DNA of 64,000 nt from Sycon ciliatum (lineage: Eukaryota > Porifera > Calcarea > Leucosolenida > Sycettidae): NCBI RefSeq assembly GCF_964019385.1, contig NC_088654.1, positions 26,789,731 to 26,853,730 on the forward strand, in the 5' to 3' direction. Below are positions 40,457 to 51,358 of this stretch, piece by piece. The first letter of the stretch is position 1; each line of letters starts with the position of its first letter. The notes under the pieces were generated by a model that was given only the letters and a program-made list of their open reading frames with translations, was not told the DNA's origin and ran no database searches. The translations under genes and the position numbers were made by a program.

Positions 40457-42234
40457 GTTACTGTAGCTCCGTGCCAGACCACTGCTCCATGTACTAATGT
40501 ATGGAGCGCGCGAGCTGCATGCAAAACTACTTTTCTGTTTGCAGGCCTTTTTCAGGCGAAAGAAGCCCTAGTTTCGACTCTTTGAGTGCCTGTAGTGACG
40601 ATTCTCGATTTTCACTCGAAAATTCAATTTGCTGGTGCTCCAAATTATTTTTGGGACAATCAGCTTCAAGCCGCTACGTTACTGTGCCTTTTCTCACTCG
40701 CTCCAAAGGCACGCAAAAAAGGATTTTCCCCTGAGGATAGGTGCGTTAGCCACGGCCTGGAACAACATGTTACGATGAAGACCCGAGGGGACAATATACT
40801 GGATCTGATTATCTCTGACTATCTTTCTGATGTAACATACAGTTGCAAACCTCCCCTTGGCGCCTCGGATGTAACTCTGATGGCTGAATTTCCCACACAG
40901 GTGTCGGAGGAACCTCCCACGAAACGAGTATTCTGGCCCTACAACCTAGCGGACTGGCCTCGACTTTTTTTATTATATCGTCTATCTGACTAGACCACAG
41001 CCATCAGTAAATGTCCCAACAAACCATGTCATAACGTCACTGACATCATTTCTCAAGGCATGAAGCAATTCAAACCATCTCGTGACCTTGTAACCCGCCC
41101 GTCTGAACCTCCTTGGTGGACTCCTGACTGTTCAGCACAGGCGAAGGAAAAACAGGAAGCTTAGAACCGCTCCTGCTGAAGTTGCTGAAGAATTGTGCCA
41201 ACGAGCTCTGCTTGCCTGCCGCCTGGCTTTTCCCCTTGTGCTTTCGGCAGCAAGTGCAACTGAGGCTGTGGAAGGTTGCCCGGGTTGTTCCGATTCACAA
41301 GAAGAAAGCTAGATCAGACCTGCGCAACTGGCGCCCGGTGTCTCTCCGCTGCATTCTCTCCAAGACAGTGGAAACAATTGGCAACCACTGTTTTCTCTAA
41401 GCACGGTGTATTCTCCTCTCGGCAATATGGCTTCCGGAAAGAACTGGGTACATCAGATCTGCTAGTGAAGCTGCACAACGACTGGTCATCCACTGCGACG
41501 AGTGACGGCATGGTATATGCACTGGCCATCGACATCGCCGAGGCGTTCGACAAGGTTTCACATCGAGGTGTCCTCCATAAGGCAGAGGCATGTGGCAACA
41601 GGGATCCTTGGCTGGCTCTCAAACTACCTCTGCTGCCGGCATCTACGTCCTGTAGTCGGAGGAAAACAGTCATTGCAATACCCTGTGCTTTCTGGGGTCT
41701 CCCAGGGAAGTATCCTGGGTCCAACCCTGTTTCTGGTTGACATAAACGACTGTGAGGAAGTAATACCGGATAGCACCTCTCTGGGTGTATACGCAGATGA
41801 TACCACAGTCTACAAATGCATTGTGGCCACGTGTGACATCCCGGCGAGTGCGACCCTGCTTCAGCTTGCCGTGGACTCCATCGCTCGATGGGGTGCTGAG
41901 TGGAAAATGGCTTTCGAACCGACCAAGTCCCAGGCACTCACAGTTGACTTTCACCGTCCGGCAACACCTCTTCCCCACATACTGTTCAACGGTACCAGGG
42001 TGCCTGAAGTGGGCGAGACCAAGCCTGGAGCATAGGCGCAGGGTGGCGACCCTGAGCTTCCTGTACAAGCTCTGGTTCCTCCCACCGACGAGCCCCTTGA
42101 AAGCAATTGCACCCAAAACCTCTCCAGTGGGCGGATGAAACCACCAACACCCGTCCCTCCGCCCAGGGACGCCAGTAACAGTACTTTCCCGTGTGCCTGC
42201 CTTGCCGTTCCCGCTCAACCATGGCCAATGCTCT
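40457..42234 (+). pseudogene. Dead LINE ORF2 remnant, copy A4, left part
   Basis: Endonuclease end at 40,780-40,993, RT blocks at 41,182-42,035. A deletion near 41,175 has removed the spacer between the two. Motif A is AEAFDKVSH and the catalytic YADD (near 41,801) is intact, followed by the C-terminal FEPTKSQAL region. It shares the stop codons of copies A1-A3. Another deletion near 42,025 removes part of the C-terminal domain. Interrupted at 42,234. Confidence 0.8.
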
Positions 42235-43202
42235 CGTCAGGCGAAATAGCACGTCATAGTATATTTGAGATCAGCGGGAAGAAGATGACGACGTCCACTA
42301 ATTTAGTATCTGTGGCACACGAATCTGCTGTGTGTGTGACTCTGTGTGTCAGCTATGATATCATCTTCTGTGGTTCCATGGCTAGCATGTACGTCTGAAC
42401 CATCCTGCAAAGTTTGAATGACGTAGGTTGAGCGATCGCTCCGCGAAACATACTTTTTGAAATTCTCTTCATAGTATATCTTCCACCATTGAAATTTCGA
42501 ATATCTTCAAAAAAAGTGCTGAGAGGGGTGCCTTGTAACCTCGATATGGCTTGTTCCAGGCATGCTTTGGAGCCATCTTCTGTTGAAGTAGTGGCGGGGA
42601 TCTGCCCTGCAACTGCTACAACAAAAAATGATTCGATCTGAGAAAGGGTGAGACCGCGAATCTTGGTTGAATATTGAGTATTTCAAGCCTTTTCACGACG
42701 AAGATGGTGTTCTTTTTGGAGATGGACGTCGCGACAAAGGACATGGTGTCCGACTTCTGGCATCTGGTGAAGCCAGGGATCATTTGTCCAGTCAGGTCGG
42801 CAGCCTAACCGTCGGTAAGCTTGTGTTTGGATTCCGTTCTGCTCGATGTGGTAGATCACAAACAATTTGATATCGCACAAAGTGATCTCAGCATCGTGCG
42901 TACGGTATTTTATATTCAGAAAATCCCAAAGTGTCTCTATGTGGCCGTCCTATGCCACGAGAAACTCCAATCAGGCTCCTACGTCCTCTGCCTTCATGAT
43001 TGAATGTCCACTTCGTTTGAACAAAGAACACAACAATCGAGGACGGCTTTGCAATGAAAAATACAGCTATACTGGAGCTGAAAAAAGAAAGAAAAAATCG
43101 TGCTCAGGATGAGACTCGAGTACACGCATACTCTCCCAGCAGGTGAAACGCAAATTTTGTGAAAAATGCGTGTCGCCGACTGACCAGTAATTTCGCCTGA
43201 CG
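42235..43202. mobile_element. 0.97-kb TIR transposon inside LINE copy A4
   Basis: Ends CGTCAGGCGAAAT and, inverted, the same 13 bases. Copy A3 gives the empty site GCTCTCCCTGCTTG near 27,640. The target duplication is unclear (perhaps 3 bp, CTC/CCC). The interior contains a minus-strand reading frame at 42,683-42,880 with a WTNDPWLH piece that could be the remains of a zinc-finger-bearing transposase, but it is too short to assign. Confidence 0.6.
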
Positions 43203-43600
43203 CCCTGCTTGCGTACTGAGCACATGAAACACCCTACCTCGGAGAATCCTCACACAGCAGCCATACAAGGACGGGACGCTGAAGTTCAAAAAGATGGTCC
43301 ACCTTCACCTGTTGACCAGCAACTAGATGCAAGCAAGTCTCGTAAGCCTGCTACATGAACTTGCTGAACTACACGCTCTCATGTACTCTCTTTCTCAATC
43401 TCCTCCCCCTCCCGTCTCCTTCCGCTTCCCCTGTTCTTTCTCTTTCCCTCAAACTTCCATTTATCTGGTGCGTCCAGAGCATGACGATGTCTAGACCAGT
43501 TGGTCGACGGAGCGCCTGGCCCCCACCACCATGGTTGCTGCATGTACCCATTGTGTGCACCACAAGGCTTTTAGTAAAAATATAAAAGGACTCGGTGTTG
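43203..43600 (+). pseudogene. LINE copy A4, 3' joint
   Basis: Continues the macro-repeat LINE 3' end (block CTTGCTGAACTACACGCTCTC near 43,360) and the pyrimidine-rich joint, as at 27,660-28,040. No intact frame. Confidence 0.65.
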
Positions 43601-43800
43601 CTCCTCCCTCTGGGTCACCTTCTTTTTACCAGCTGCATTATCAACGAACTGCATTAACTGTGGACGACCGCTGGCGACAAAGGCATACTGGTATGGCAGT
43701 TTGGTATCTTCGAAAACCTTCTCGTTACACGGAATGCTGCTTATCCGCTTTATTACGCCAGCAGGGATAATCTTCAGGATTTTTGGTGGGTGGTTTGACT
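43601..43800 (-). pseudogene. PLE-like RT remnant, unit 4, cut by the gap
   Basis: On the minus strand the frame gives SNHPPKILKIIP, VIKRISSIPCNEKVFEDTK and a basic tail, the thumb-side part of the RT remnant also seen at 2,590 and 28,040. In this copy the frame is uninterrupted over 70 codons. The rest falls in the N run. Confidence 0.6.
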
Positions 43801-44000
43801 NNNNNNNNNNNNNNNNNNNNNNNNNNNNNNNNNNNNNNNNNNNNNNNNNNNNNNNNNNNNNNNNNNNNNNNNNNNNNNNNNNNNNNNNNNNNNNNNNNNN
43901 NNNNNNNNNNNNNNNNNNNNNNNNNNNNNNNNNNNNNNNNNNNNNNNNNNNNNNNNNNNNNNNNNNNNNNNNNNNNNNNNNNNNNNNNNNNNNNNNNNNN
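43801..44000. other. Assembly gap (200 N)
   Basis: Exactly 200 N, a placeholder size. The sequence on the two sides is unrelated (macro-repeat on the left, dispersed repeat on the right), so the end of the macro-repeat array and its real length are unknown. Confidence 0.99.
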
Positions 44001-44019
44001 TCGGGCGTGTACATCATAG

Positions 44020-44575
44020 GATAGGCTGGACGTTCTTGGACACTGGAGGAACTGAAGGACTGCTGAACAGCTGCACTGAATAAGTTCTGTTTGTTATCTC
44101 CTTCACTAGGAAGTTCTTAGAATTTCTTTTCCAACTGGCTGAAACCGTGTGCTTCAGCTGAGTGATTACTATTATCACAATACACACTTAGCGAGATCCA
44201 CTAGAAATATCTTAGATGGAAATGTGTACCTAAAACTCACTACATGTACGAGCAGTCGCTCTGCGAACGTCTTCTGAACGTTTGACGGCATTTGATATCA
44301 GCTATACTGCCCTGTAACTTACTAGTTGGGAGACGTGTGGGCGTACATTGCAGTAATGTCTGGCGCCACATAATGTAGCGCGGAAGAGCGAACAGCGTAG
44401 AATCAAGCTCATCAAGCTCAGTATGACAATGTGTTGGCGTACAGTGCAGTAGTTATGGACGCCAAAGAGTTTAGCGGTAGAACAACCAGCCTAGCACCAA
44501 GCTCAGTATACAAATGATTATGTATCCACTGTACACTGTGACTCAACGGTGCATAGACTGTAATGCATGCTCGGA
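44020..44575. repeat. Dispersed repeat, copy 1 (with 61,925-62,812)
   Basis: Shares with the 62-kb copy the blocks GGCTGGACGTTCTTGGACAC, CTTAGCGAG(A/C)TCCAC, ACGTTTGA, GGGCGTACATTGCAGTAAT and TAGCGCGGAAGA in the same order. No ORF. This copy lacks the foldback insertion present at 62.2 kb. Confidence 0.7.
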
Positions 44576-44757
44576 TTACGGGTGGAGGTTTGCTTGTCTT
44601 GTTCGCAGCTAGAATTTAGTTTCCTTTACTGCTGACAAGTTCGTTTCTCGTCGTTTTCGAAGGTGGTGTATTCATGAGATATGCAGTTGAAGCAACCAAA
44701 GCAGCAGTACTTATGGTTGATTCAACTGTTGGTAAAATACACACCTGGCAGTATGGC

Positions 44758-44911
44758 CCAGCCTGCTTTGTCGGATACCACCAGCCATGCATTGACTAGG
44801 CGCCAGGCGCGAACTGATGGTGTGCTGGTGGTGGTGAGAAGGAGAGCTCTGTGCTAGAATAACTTTGCAGCCTAGAGAGCGTGTGAGGGCAGGTATTTAT
44901 TTACCACCATA
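44758..44911. repeat. Dispersed ~150-bp repeat, copy 2
   Basis: Matches 167-311. Here it precedes the tandem array, and no hammerhead motif is next to it. Confidence 0.6.
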
Positions 44912-44959
44912 CTGCTACTGTGACAGGTGTATTTTTACCCCCATTTGAATCAGCTAGAG

Positions 44960-46145
44960 TACTCATTATTACTCATATTGCTCTCTTGTTCGCAGGTAGA
45001 CGTTTATTCCTATACTGCTGACAGGTTTCTCGTCTTGTTTGAAGGTAGATTATTCATATTACTCTTATTACTCTCTTATTCGCAGTTATGTTTCCTATAG
45101 TACTCTTTCATAACTGCCTAAAGTTTTCTTGTCTTGTTCTCAGGTACACGTTTCCTACTAGTATAATTATGACGCTTTCGAGACTGCATACGGATTTCTT
45201 TGTCTTATTCGCAGGTAAGTTTCCTATACCGCTCTTCTTAGACTGCATAAAGTTTTCTCGTCTTGTTCTAAGTTACGTTTTCTGTATGCTCTTTAGTTAC
45301 TGCATAGAGGTAGGTTTCTCGCCTTTTTGCCGGACAAGGTGCCAAATTTACTCTTTCCTGATTGCACACAGGCTTCTCGTCTTGTTCACAAGTAAGCTTC
45401 TTATAATTATTGTATTTTCTTGACTGCCTACAAGTCTCTGTTTTTCTCGCAGGTACGTTTACTATACAGCTTTTTCTGGACTGGAAATAGGAGCCTACGG
45501 TGACTCGTCTTGTTCACAGATACGTTTCCTTTCCAGCTCTTTCTTGAATGCACACAGTGTTTCGTAATGTTGCCAGTTTAGAATGCTATTATTCTTTTTT
45601 CTGACTGAATACAAGTGTCTTGCCTTGTGTGCAGGCAGATGTTTCCTATAAATGTTCATATTTCAAAGCTGTATACAAGTTTTGAGTCTTTTCCATGGGC
45701 AAGTTCTATTCATTGATCTTTCATGACTGCATATACCTTTCCCGTCTTGATTTAAGTTGAGCTCTCTATAATAGTATGCTCTACTGCTCTTTCGTTACTG
45801 CATACAGGGGTGTCGTCTTTTTCGCTGTTGAGATTCTTTATTACTCTTTTAAAAATGACTGCGTGCAGATTTCTCGTCACGTTCACAGGTAAGCTTCCTA
45901 TTATGCATTTTCCGAACTGCATACAAGTGTCTCGTCTTGTGTGCAGGCGATTTTCTCATTTTCAATATTATTTCATGGCTCCAAACAGGATTTTTCTCTT
46001 GCTCACAGGCAAGTTCCCTTCATTGATCTTTCATGACTGTATACAGGTGTCTTGTGTTGTTCGCAGGACAGTTTCCTATTTTGCTCTTTCTACATTGAAT
46101 ACAGGCTTATTGTCTTGTTTGCAGCTAGAGGTTTTCATATATTAC
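44960..46145 (+). repeat. Splice-site-like tandem array, segment 1
   Basis: Diverged tandem copies of a roughly 55-65-bp unit: GACTGCATACAGGT, then TTCTCGTCTTGTTCGCAG, then GTAAGTTTCCTATA, then a CTCTTTCTT stretch. The middle is a pyrimidine-rich acceptor (TTGTTCGCAG) fused to a donor (GTAAGT). Clear cases are at 44,991, 45,141, 45,211, 45,449 and 45,885. Units differ by substitutions and indels. No ORF. The orientation is constant on the plus strand. Confidence 0.8.
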
Positions 46146-46158
46146 TCTAAATACTAGT
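46146..46158. repeat. Target-site duplication of PLE2, left (right copy 47,668-47,680)
   Basis: The 13-bp word TCTAAATACTAGT flanks PLE2 on both sides, within the tandem array. Confidence 0.8.
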
Positions 46159-46418
46159 TTCGTAATACGTATTCGCATGCAACGACGCAAATCCACACAA
46201 TTCAGTAGACACTTTTTCTATCAAACGTTTTCTTTCCCTTCTCTTCAGGATAGTTCAGGGAATGTTGGAAATTAGAAAAACACATAACTATATAGAGAAT
46301 GAAAGAAAGAAAAAGTCAACACTTCAACATAGGTGTTAAAATGATTAAAGTGTTAAAAACTCAAAAACAAACAGCTGCAAGTTGTAGACAAACACGTTGA
46401 ACACATCAGGGAACACTT

Positions 46419-47390
46419 GTGGTACTACGCTTACCCTGGGTGGGTGCTGGTTTTGCGCGCGTCGAGAAGGAGGTGCGCAACATTGTCTGTTCGTCTTACC
46501 CGTGCGTGAGATTGTATTTAGTATTTGGAACGACGCGTGCGTTCAGTGTGAAGAAGGACGTTCTACCTACCCTTAGTAGAAGCAACCTTATCTATTTTTT
46601 TCAGTGCCGAGAATGTGAAGATCGGTACGTAGGTAGAACCCTTCAACACCTGGGCGCACGCATCCGTCAACATGTGCCGTTAGGTCTTGTCCCTGTTGAC
46701 GCTCGTGGTACTCGTCCTCGTCGTGGCCGTCCTCCAAAATGTGCTGTGCAGTCCGATACTGGAACGCCTTTGTCTGCGTTCAGTGTAGATGTACGCATGC
46801 GCGCCTCCGCCTCGACGGGCGAAGAGCTTGGCCCATCTCCGACAAGCGTGAGGAAGCGAGAGAGACCGTCTCGAAAACCACCCAATGTGACACTGGAGCT
46901 CATAGACACCGGAAGAGTTACCAGAAGCAAGGTGAAGAGACGGAGTACTGGGGATCTGAATACGTCGATAATGGAAGTGACAACAACGATCAACAAGAGG
47001 AAACGAGGAAGACCAAGAAGTGACACGAAAACGGCCATGAAATCAACAAAAACGGACATGAAATCAACGGACGTTGGAGGTGTGGACCGGAGCAACCAAC
47101 CAAACAAGCCTAACGGAACAGAACAACGGCAGGCGTCGAAGGTGACAGAGCTAAGTGATCGGACATCGTCCATCAAGCGTCATTTGTCGGGCAGTGCTAG
47201 TTGTCGTAAGTTGTATAGTGATGATATCTTTTCGATTTTGACTCGTGGAAGGTCTAAATTACATCTTGCTGTGTTAGAAGCTCTGTATATTCGTAAACTA
47301 GATCCAGAACTATGTGTACAGAAGGAGAATGTGTTATCGTTGCAGTTGTTTGGTGTCACACCTCGTGAAAGTGTGACAAGTGTTCCCTGA
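46419..47390 (+). CDS. PLE2 C-terminal fragment: GIY-YIG nuclease with long linker
   Basis: A 323-codon open frame starting just after the inverted arm. Residues about 25-60 match the RT-nuclease junction of PLE1 (TRAFSVKKDVLPTL). The first half of the GIY-YIG domain follows (LIYFFQCRECEDRYVGRTL, ARIRQH), then a basic linker of about 175 residues with two AT-hook-like motifs (RRGRPPK, KRGRPRS), and finally the distal half (IKRHLSG, AVLEALYIRKLDPELCVQKE). No RT remains. The frame is intact from the joint to TGA at 47,388. A GIY-YIG enzyme would make the cut used in insertion. Confidence 0.8.
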   Translation: MVLRLPWVGAGFARVEKEVRNIVCSSYPCVRLYLVFGTTRAFSVKKDVLPTLSRSNLIYFFQCRECEDRYVGRTLQHLGARIRQHVPLGLVPVDARGTRPRRGRPPKCAVQSDTGTPLSAFSVDVRMRASASTGEELGPSPTSVRKRERPSRKPPNVTLELIDTGRVTRSKVKRRSTGDLNTSIMEVTTTINKRKRGRPRSDTKTAMKSTKTDMKSTDVGGVDRSNQPNKPNGTEQRQASKVTELSDRTSSIKRHLSGSASCRKLYSDDIFSILTRGRSKLHLAVLEALYIRKLDPELCVQKENVLSLQLFGVTPRESVTSVP

Positions 47391-47680
47391 TGTGTTCAAC
47401 GTGTTTGTCTACAACTTGCAGCTGTTTGTTTTTGAGTTTTTAACACTTTAATCATTTTAACACCTATGTTGAAGTGTTGACTTTTTCTTTCTTTCATTCT
47501 CTATATAGTTATGTGTTTTTCTAATTTCCAACATTCCCTGTACTATCCTGAAGAGAAGGGAAAGAAAACGTTTGATAGAAAAAGTGTCTACTGAATTGTG
47601 TGGATTTGCGTCGTTGCATGCGAATACGTATTACGAAACTGTTTTTCCCACCGCCTCCAAAATACTGTCTAAATACTAGT

Positions 47681-47850
47681 ATTATTATTTTGTCTTGTTT
47701 ACAGGTAGAAGTTTCCAATGATGTCTCTTTCGAGACAGCATAAAGATGTTACGCCTTTTGACAGGTAAGATCTTATAATATCTCCTGTTTACCTGCATAC
47801 ACTTTCCCCGTCTTGTTGTGAGCTAAGTTATCATTTGTTGATGTCAATAC
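47681..47850 (+). repeat. Splice-site-like tandem array, segment 2
   Basis: The array resumes after PLE2 with the fused motif at 47,701 (ACAGGTAGAA) and 47,761 (ACAGGTAAGA). Confidence 0.75.
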
Positions 47851-48484
47851 TGGCCACTAGTAGTTGGTGGTGGGCGTATGGGGGCGCAGTAGCTCTGGTG
47901 ATTCCATCTGAGATACTATGGCTGAGCAAGGCGTGAAAGAGGAGTGATAGAAAGTAATAGAAAGTGCAAGTACAGTGCTGTACCACCTACCACTCCTGTG
48001 GCACTAAAGGTCTTTGCATTCGCATGTGACGTCGACAATGGTTCTGGATACTTGCCATAACGTGCGTTCTACCGCCTGAGAAGGAACAGTGAAGGGTAGG
48101 TGTCACTGTAGGAATCCACAGCTAAACGTGACGACTGTGAATGTGGAGCTCAGTGCAGGTAGCTGCTTTGTTCTCCGCTGGAGGTCCATTATTCTCTTTG
48201 TTCTTGCTGAGTGAAATCCAACGATGGCACGCAAATTTGCGCCTTGCACCATTTCGCAGCCCAGCGTTCCCAGGTTTAGGGCTTCACGACGCCCTGCGTA
48301 GAATCAAGCACCCACACGTACACACATGACTGTACACTGGCAACACTTCCGTGGACAATGACATAAGAGAACTAGACTACGTGTGCTGCTGGAATAAATA
48401 TAATGAGACTTCGGGTGTAAGGACACTTCGCGTAGGACACGTTTCTGATGTCGCGCCGCGCCGAGTGTCTTTATAAGCAAAGTC
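47851..48484. other. Unique-looking segment between array blocks
   Basis: About 630 bp that does not fit the array unit and has no homolog elsewhere in the window. No TIR or tail was recognised and no convincing ORF. One array unit follows at about 48,485-48,541. Confidence 0.4.
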
Positions 48485-48543
48485 GACTGTATATAATAGC
48501 TCCTTTTTTGACTGCATACCGTTGTCCGTTTTGTTCTCAGTTC

Positions 48544-51358
48544 AGTAGTAGTAGTAGTAGTAGTATTTATTATTTGACTAGGGGAGTCCCAACAGGCATG
48601 GCCTTGTTACAGGGAACCCTAGGTGAAACTTTGTGAGGTGAGCAAAAGTACCAGCAGATTGTGCCTGACGACAGTTTGGAGGAAGAGTGTTCCACCGACC
48701 TGCCGCCAGAAAAGAAACTGAGCGCAGTCCATACCCAATATGTACAGTAGGTAATACTAAGGCAGCTGTATCCTGGCCACGAGTACGAGCATTTGTGTGC
48801 GGGCCAACTGAACGCAGGAGAAACAGTGACTGAAGGAGGGGGCTAGTAATTGATGACAAGCAGCGATAGACCAAAACGTATAGTTTCAAATTAACTCGTT
48901 GCTCAAACGAAAACAGATGACACCGTTGTAAAACTAATGCAGTTGGGGTCATTCTATCTAAACCAAATGCCTTCTTCATCGCAATTTGGCTGACCGTTAC
49001 AAGCCTGTTATATAGGGTAGTTTTCAAACAGTGCACATACGCATTACTTGCATATTCTAGAGTAGACTGTTTAATTGACAAGAAGAAAGTTCTCCGAGCT
49101 GTAGCTGATAAATTGCGACGGCCATGAGCAAAACAGGCTAGTTTAGCGAAGACCACTGAACACACCTTTTCTACTTGTGGGCGGAACGTTAGATGCTCAT
49201 CGATTAGTATACCGAGGTATTTCACAGTAGAGACAGGGGAAATGACAATACCTTTACAGGTCAGGTACAGGGCTGGGCTCAGTGCAGGCAGGGCAGGACG
49301 CCGTATCAACATGAACTGTGTTTTAGTGGGGTTGAGCAGAAGGCCTTTCTCATCAAGGTATTGCTCTAGCAACCGCATACTATCCTGCAAGCGTAGCATA
49401 ATTGTAGCCACATCAGAGCCGAATACGTAGAACGCAATATCATCAGCGTACAGCTGCACGACACTTTGGTGAAATAATTATATCGGGTACCCGGCGAATG
49501 TAGACGCAGAAAAGCAAAGGCCCAAGAACAGACCCCTGGGGGACCCCTCTTGTACAGGGTTTGGTGTCACCTTTCTCACCATTGACAGTAACCTGCTGGC
49601 TGCGGTTCGTGAGATAGTCTGAGAACCACTTGAGGACAGTGCCGCCTAAGCCAGTGGTGGTTAGCTCTCCCAGCAGACCTGTGTGCTGCACACGGTCAAA
49701 CGCCTTGCTCATATCCGCAAAGACTACTCCGCATTGGTCACCGTTGTCAAGTGCTCTGTTCCATCTGTCTATGCAAAGTGTCAGGGCATCCTCACAGCTA
49801 TGGTGTGAGCGGTACGCAAATTGTTCAGCTGGTATGGCTGACAGGTCTGGATTCTGGGTGAAATACGAAGTGACTTGCTTGTGGACAACCTTCTCTAGGA
49901 TCTTGGCCGCGATAGGCAACAGTGAGATTGGCCTGTAGTTGGAGGCTGAGGTCTTATCACCAGATTTGTAAACAGGGCAGACATGGGCATGTTTGTAGGC
50001 AGCAGGAAAGATGCCAGAGCGAAGAGACTGGTTGACGATAACAGTTAACGGATACGAGACTGAATCTCTGCAGGATTTCAGGATGCAGGACGGAGTATCA
50101 TCGGAGCCGGTGGCTTTGTTGGATACCAGATATTCAAGCAACTTGGAGATGGTATCGACGCTGACGGTATCAAACTCCAAAAGAGTAGTGCTATTGGGGT
50201 CTGCAACGGGTAGGGGCAGCTCGACTGGTCTGGCAGGGTCATGGACGATCTCGGCGAAGGTAGTTGTCAGATCGGCGAGTGTGGCTGCTGGGGCAGCCCT
50301 CACTGCTGTTCTACCAGACAAGCTATTGATAATGGCCCATTGGCCTCGTGGGTCATGGCGACGATTTTTGAACTCTCTGATGTAATACTGTGACTTCAGC
50401 TGCCTGTTGAGGAGAGTGCCTTCTCGCCGTATTGCACGATACCTCTGCAGAAGCTGTTGATCTGACGGGTGAGTGCGTACTTTTCTATGTAGGTGGATTC
50501 GTTGCTGGAGGAGCTGTTTCAACTGAGGTGTCACCCATGGCTGAGGCTTCGGTTTACTGAAAGCTGGTGAGACCACGGGGCAGATCGGTGAATGTTTGTC
50601 TAAAACTCGAGTAATACAGTGTGAAAGCTGGGTGACTTGTGCATTGACATCAGCTGACTTGGGGAGAGGCTCCAGAGTGCTGTCGATATCATCACAGAGT
50701 GTAGCGGGGTTAATTGCATGTGGGAGCGGTTTGCGCACGAATTTGAGGCGGGAGTTAGCTTGCTGCGTGGCTTTGTAGGAGAAGTTAGTCAGAACGAGAT
50801 CATGGTCGCTCACGCCGTCTACAGATACTACAGTTGTCTTAACATGTGGTGCGGCAGCATAAACGAGTATTAGATCCAGACATGTCTTGGCAAGTCGCGT
50901 TGGTGAAGTCACGACATTGCGGAGGTGAAACTCCTCACACAGATTGGACAGGTGCTTGTAATGGTGGTTATTTGATGATTGCTGTAGCACATCAGTGTTA
51001 AAGTCCCCTAGTACAATAATCCTGCTAAATTTACGGCTGATGACGTCAAGATGCTGACTGCACAGGTTCCAGAAGTCGACAGTTGCACTCGGTGGACAAT
51101 ATACTGCACACAGCCAGCTCAATAGCCTTAGGTTTGGTACACAGGCGAAGACGAACAGAGACACACTCCACTCCTAGCTCAGTGATGGGAATTCTGATAG
51201 AGTGAATATCAGAATGGACATAAATGCATACCCCTCCACCATGTAGATCTCTATCCTTGCGATATAGTTTGTAGCCTGGGATATGGACACTAGAATCGGG
51301 TATGCTGCTGTTTAGGTGGGTTTCATTCACTGATAGCACGTGGATCTTATGGTGGTCC
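48544..51358 (-). mobile_element. 5'-truncated LINE (LINE-3) with (TAC)n tail
   Basis: Minus-strand LINE with a microsatellite tail (TAG repeats on the plus strand, 48,544-48,565), inserted in the tandem array. It begins inside the endonuclease at about 51,355, so the endonuclease N-terminus and ORF1 are missing. A microsatellite 3' end points to a CR1/L2-like group. Confidence 0.82.
48578..51339 (-). pseudogene. LINE-3 ORF2, two frameshifts
   Basis: Three frames: 51,339-51,046 (endonuclease: NETHL, GGGVCIYV), 51,164-49,443 (rest of the endonuclease with LGDFNTDVL and SDHDLV; RT with VCPVYKSGD, YRPISLL, DMSKAFDRVQH, GVPQGSVLGPLLF) and 49,459-48,578 (starts at the catalytic YADD, then the thumb and C-terminal domain). 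The frameshifts lie near 51,100 and 49,465, the latter immediately before YADD. Otherwise well preserved. Confidence 0.85.

Larger units (their letters stand above)
46146..47680 (+). mobile_element. Penelope-like element with inverted 3' arm (PLE2)
   Basis: A 13-bp target duplication encloses a 5'-truncated plus-strand PLE whose 3' end (47,390-47,640) is repeated inverted at the left (46,159-46,422), about 250 bp with very few mismatches. Only the nuclease part of the ORF remains. The right end extends about 27 bp (47,641-47,667) beyond the inverted match. The arrangement repeats that of PLE1. Confidence 0.85.

Noticed and set aside
47370-47410. CTGATGTGTTCAAC in the right arm of PLE2, similar to a hammerhead core
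   Set aside because: The core is CTGATGT rather than CTGATGA and there is no GAAA; no helix III can be drawn. At best a decayed ribozyme.
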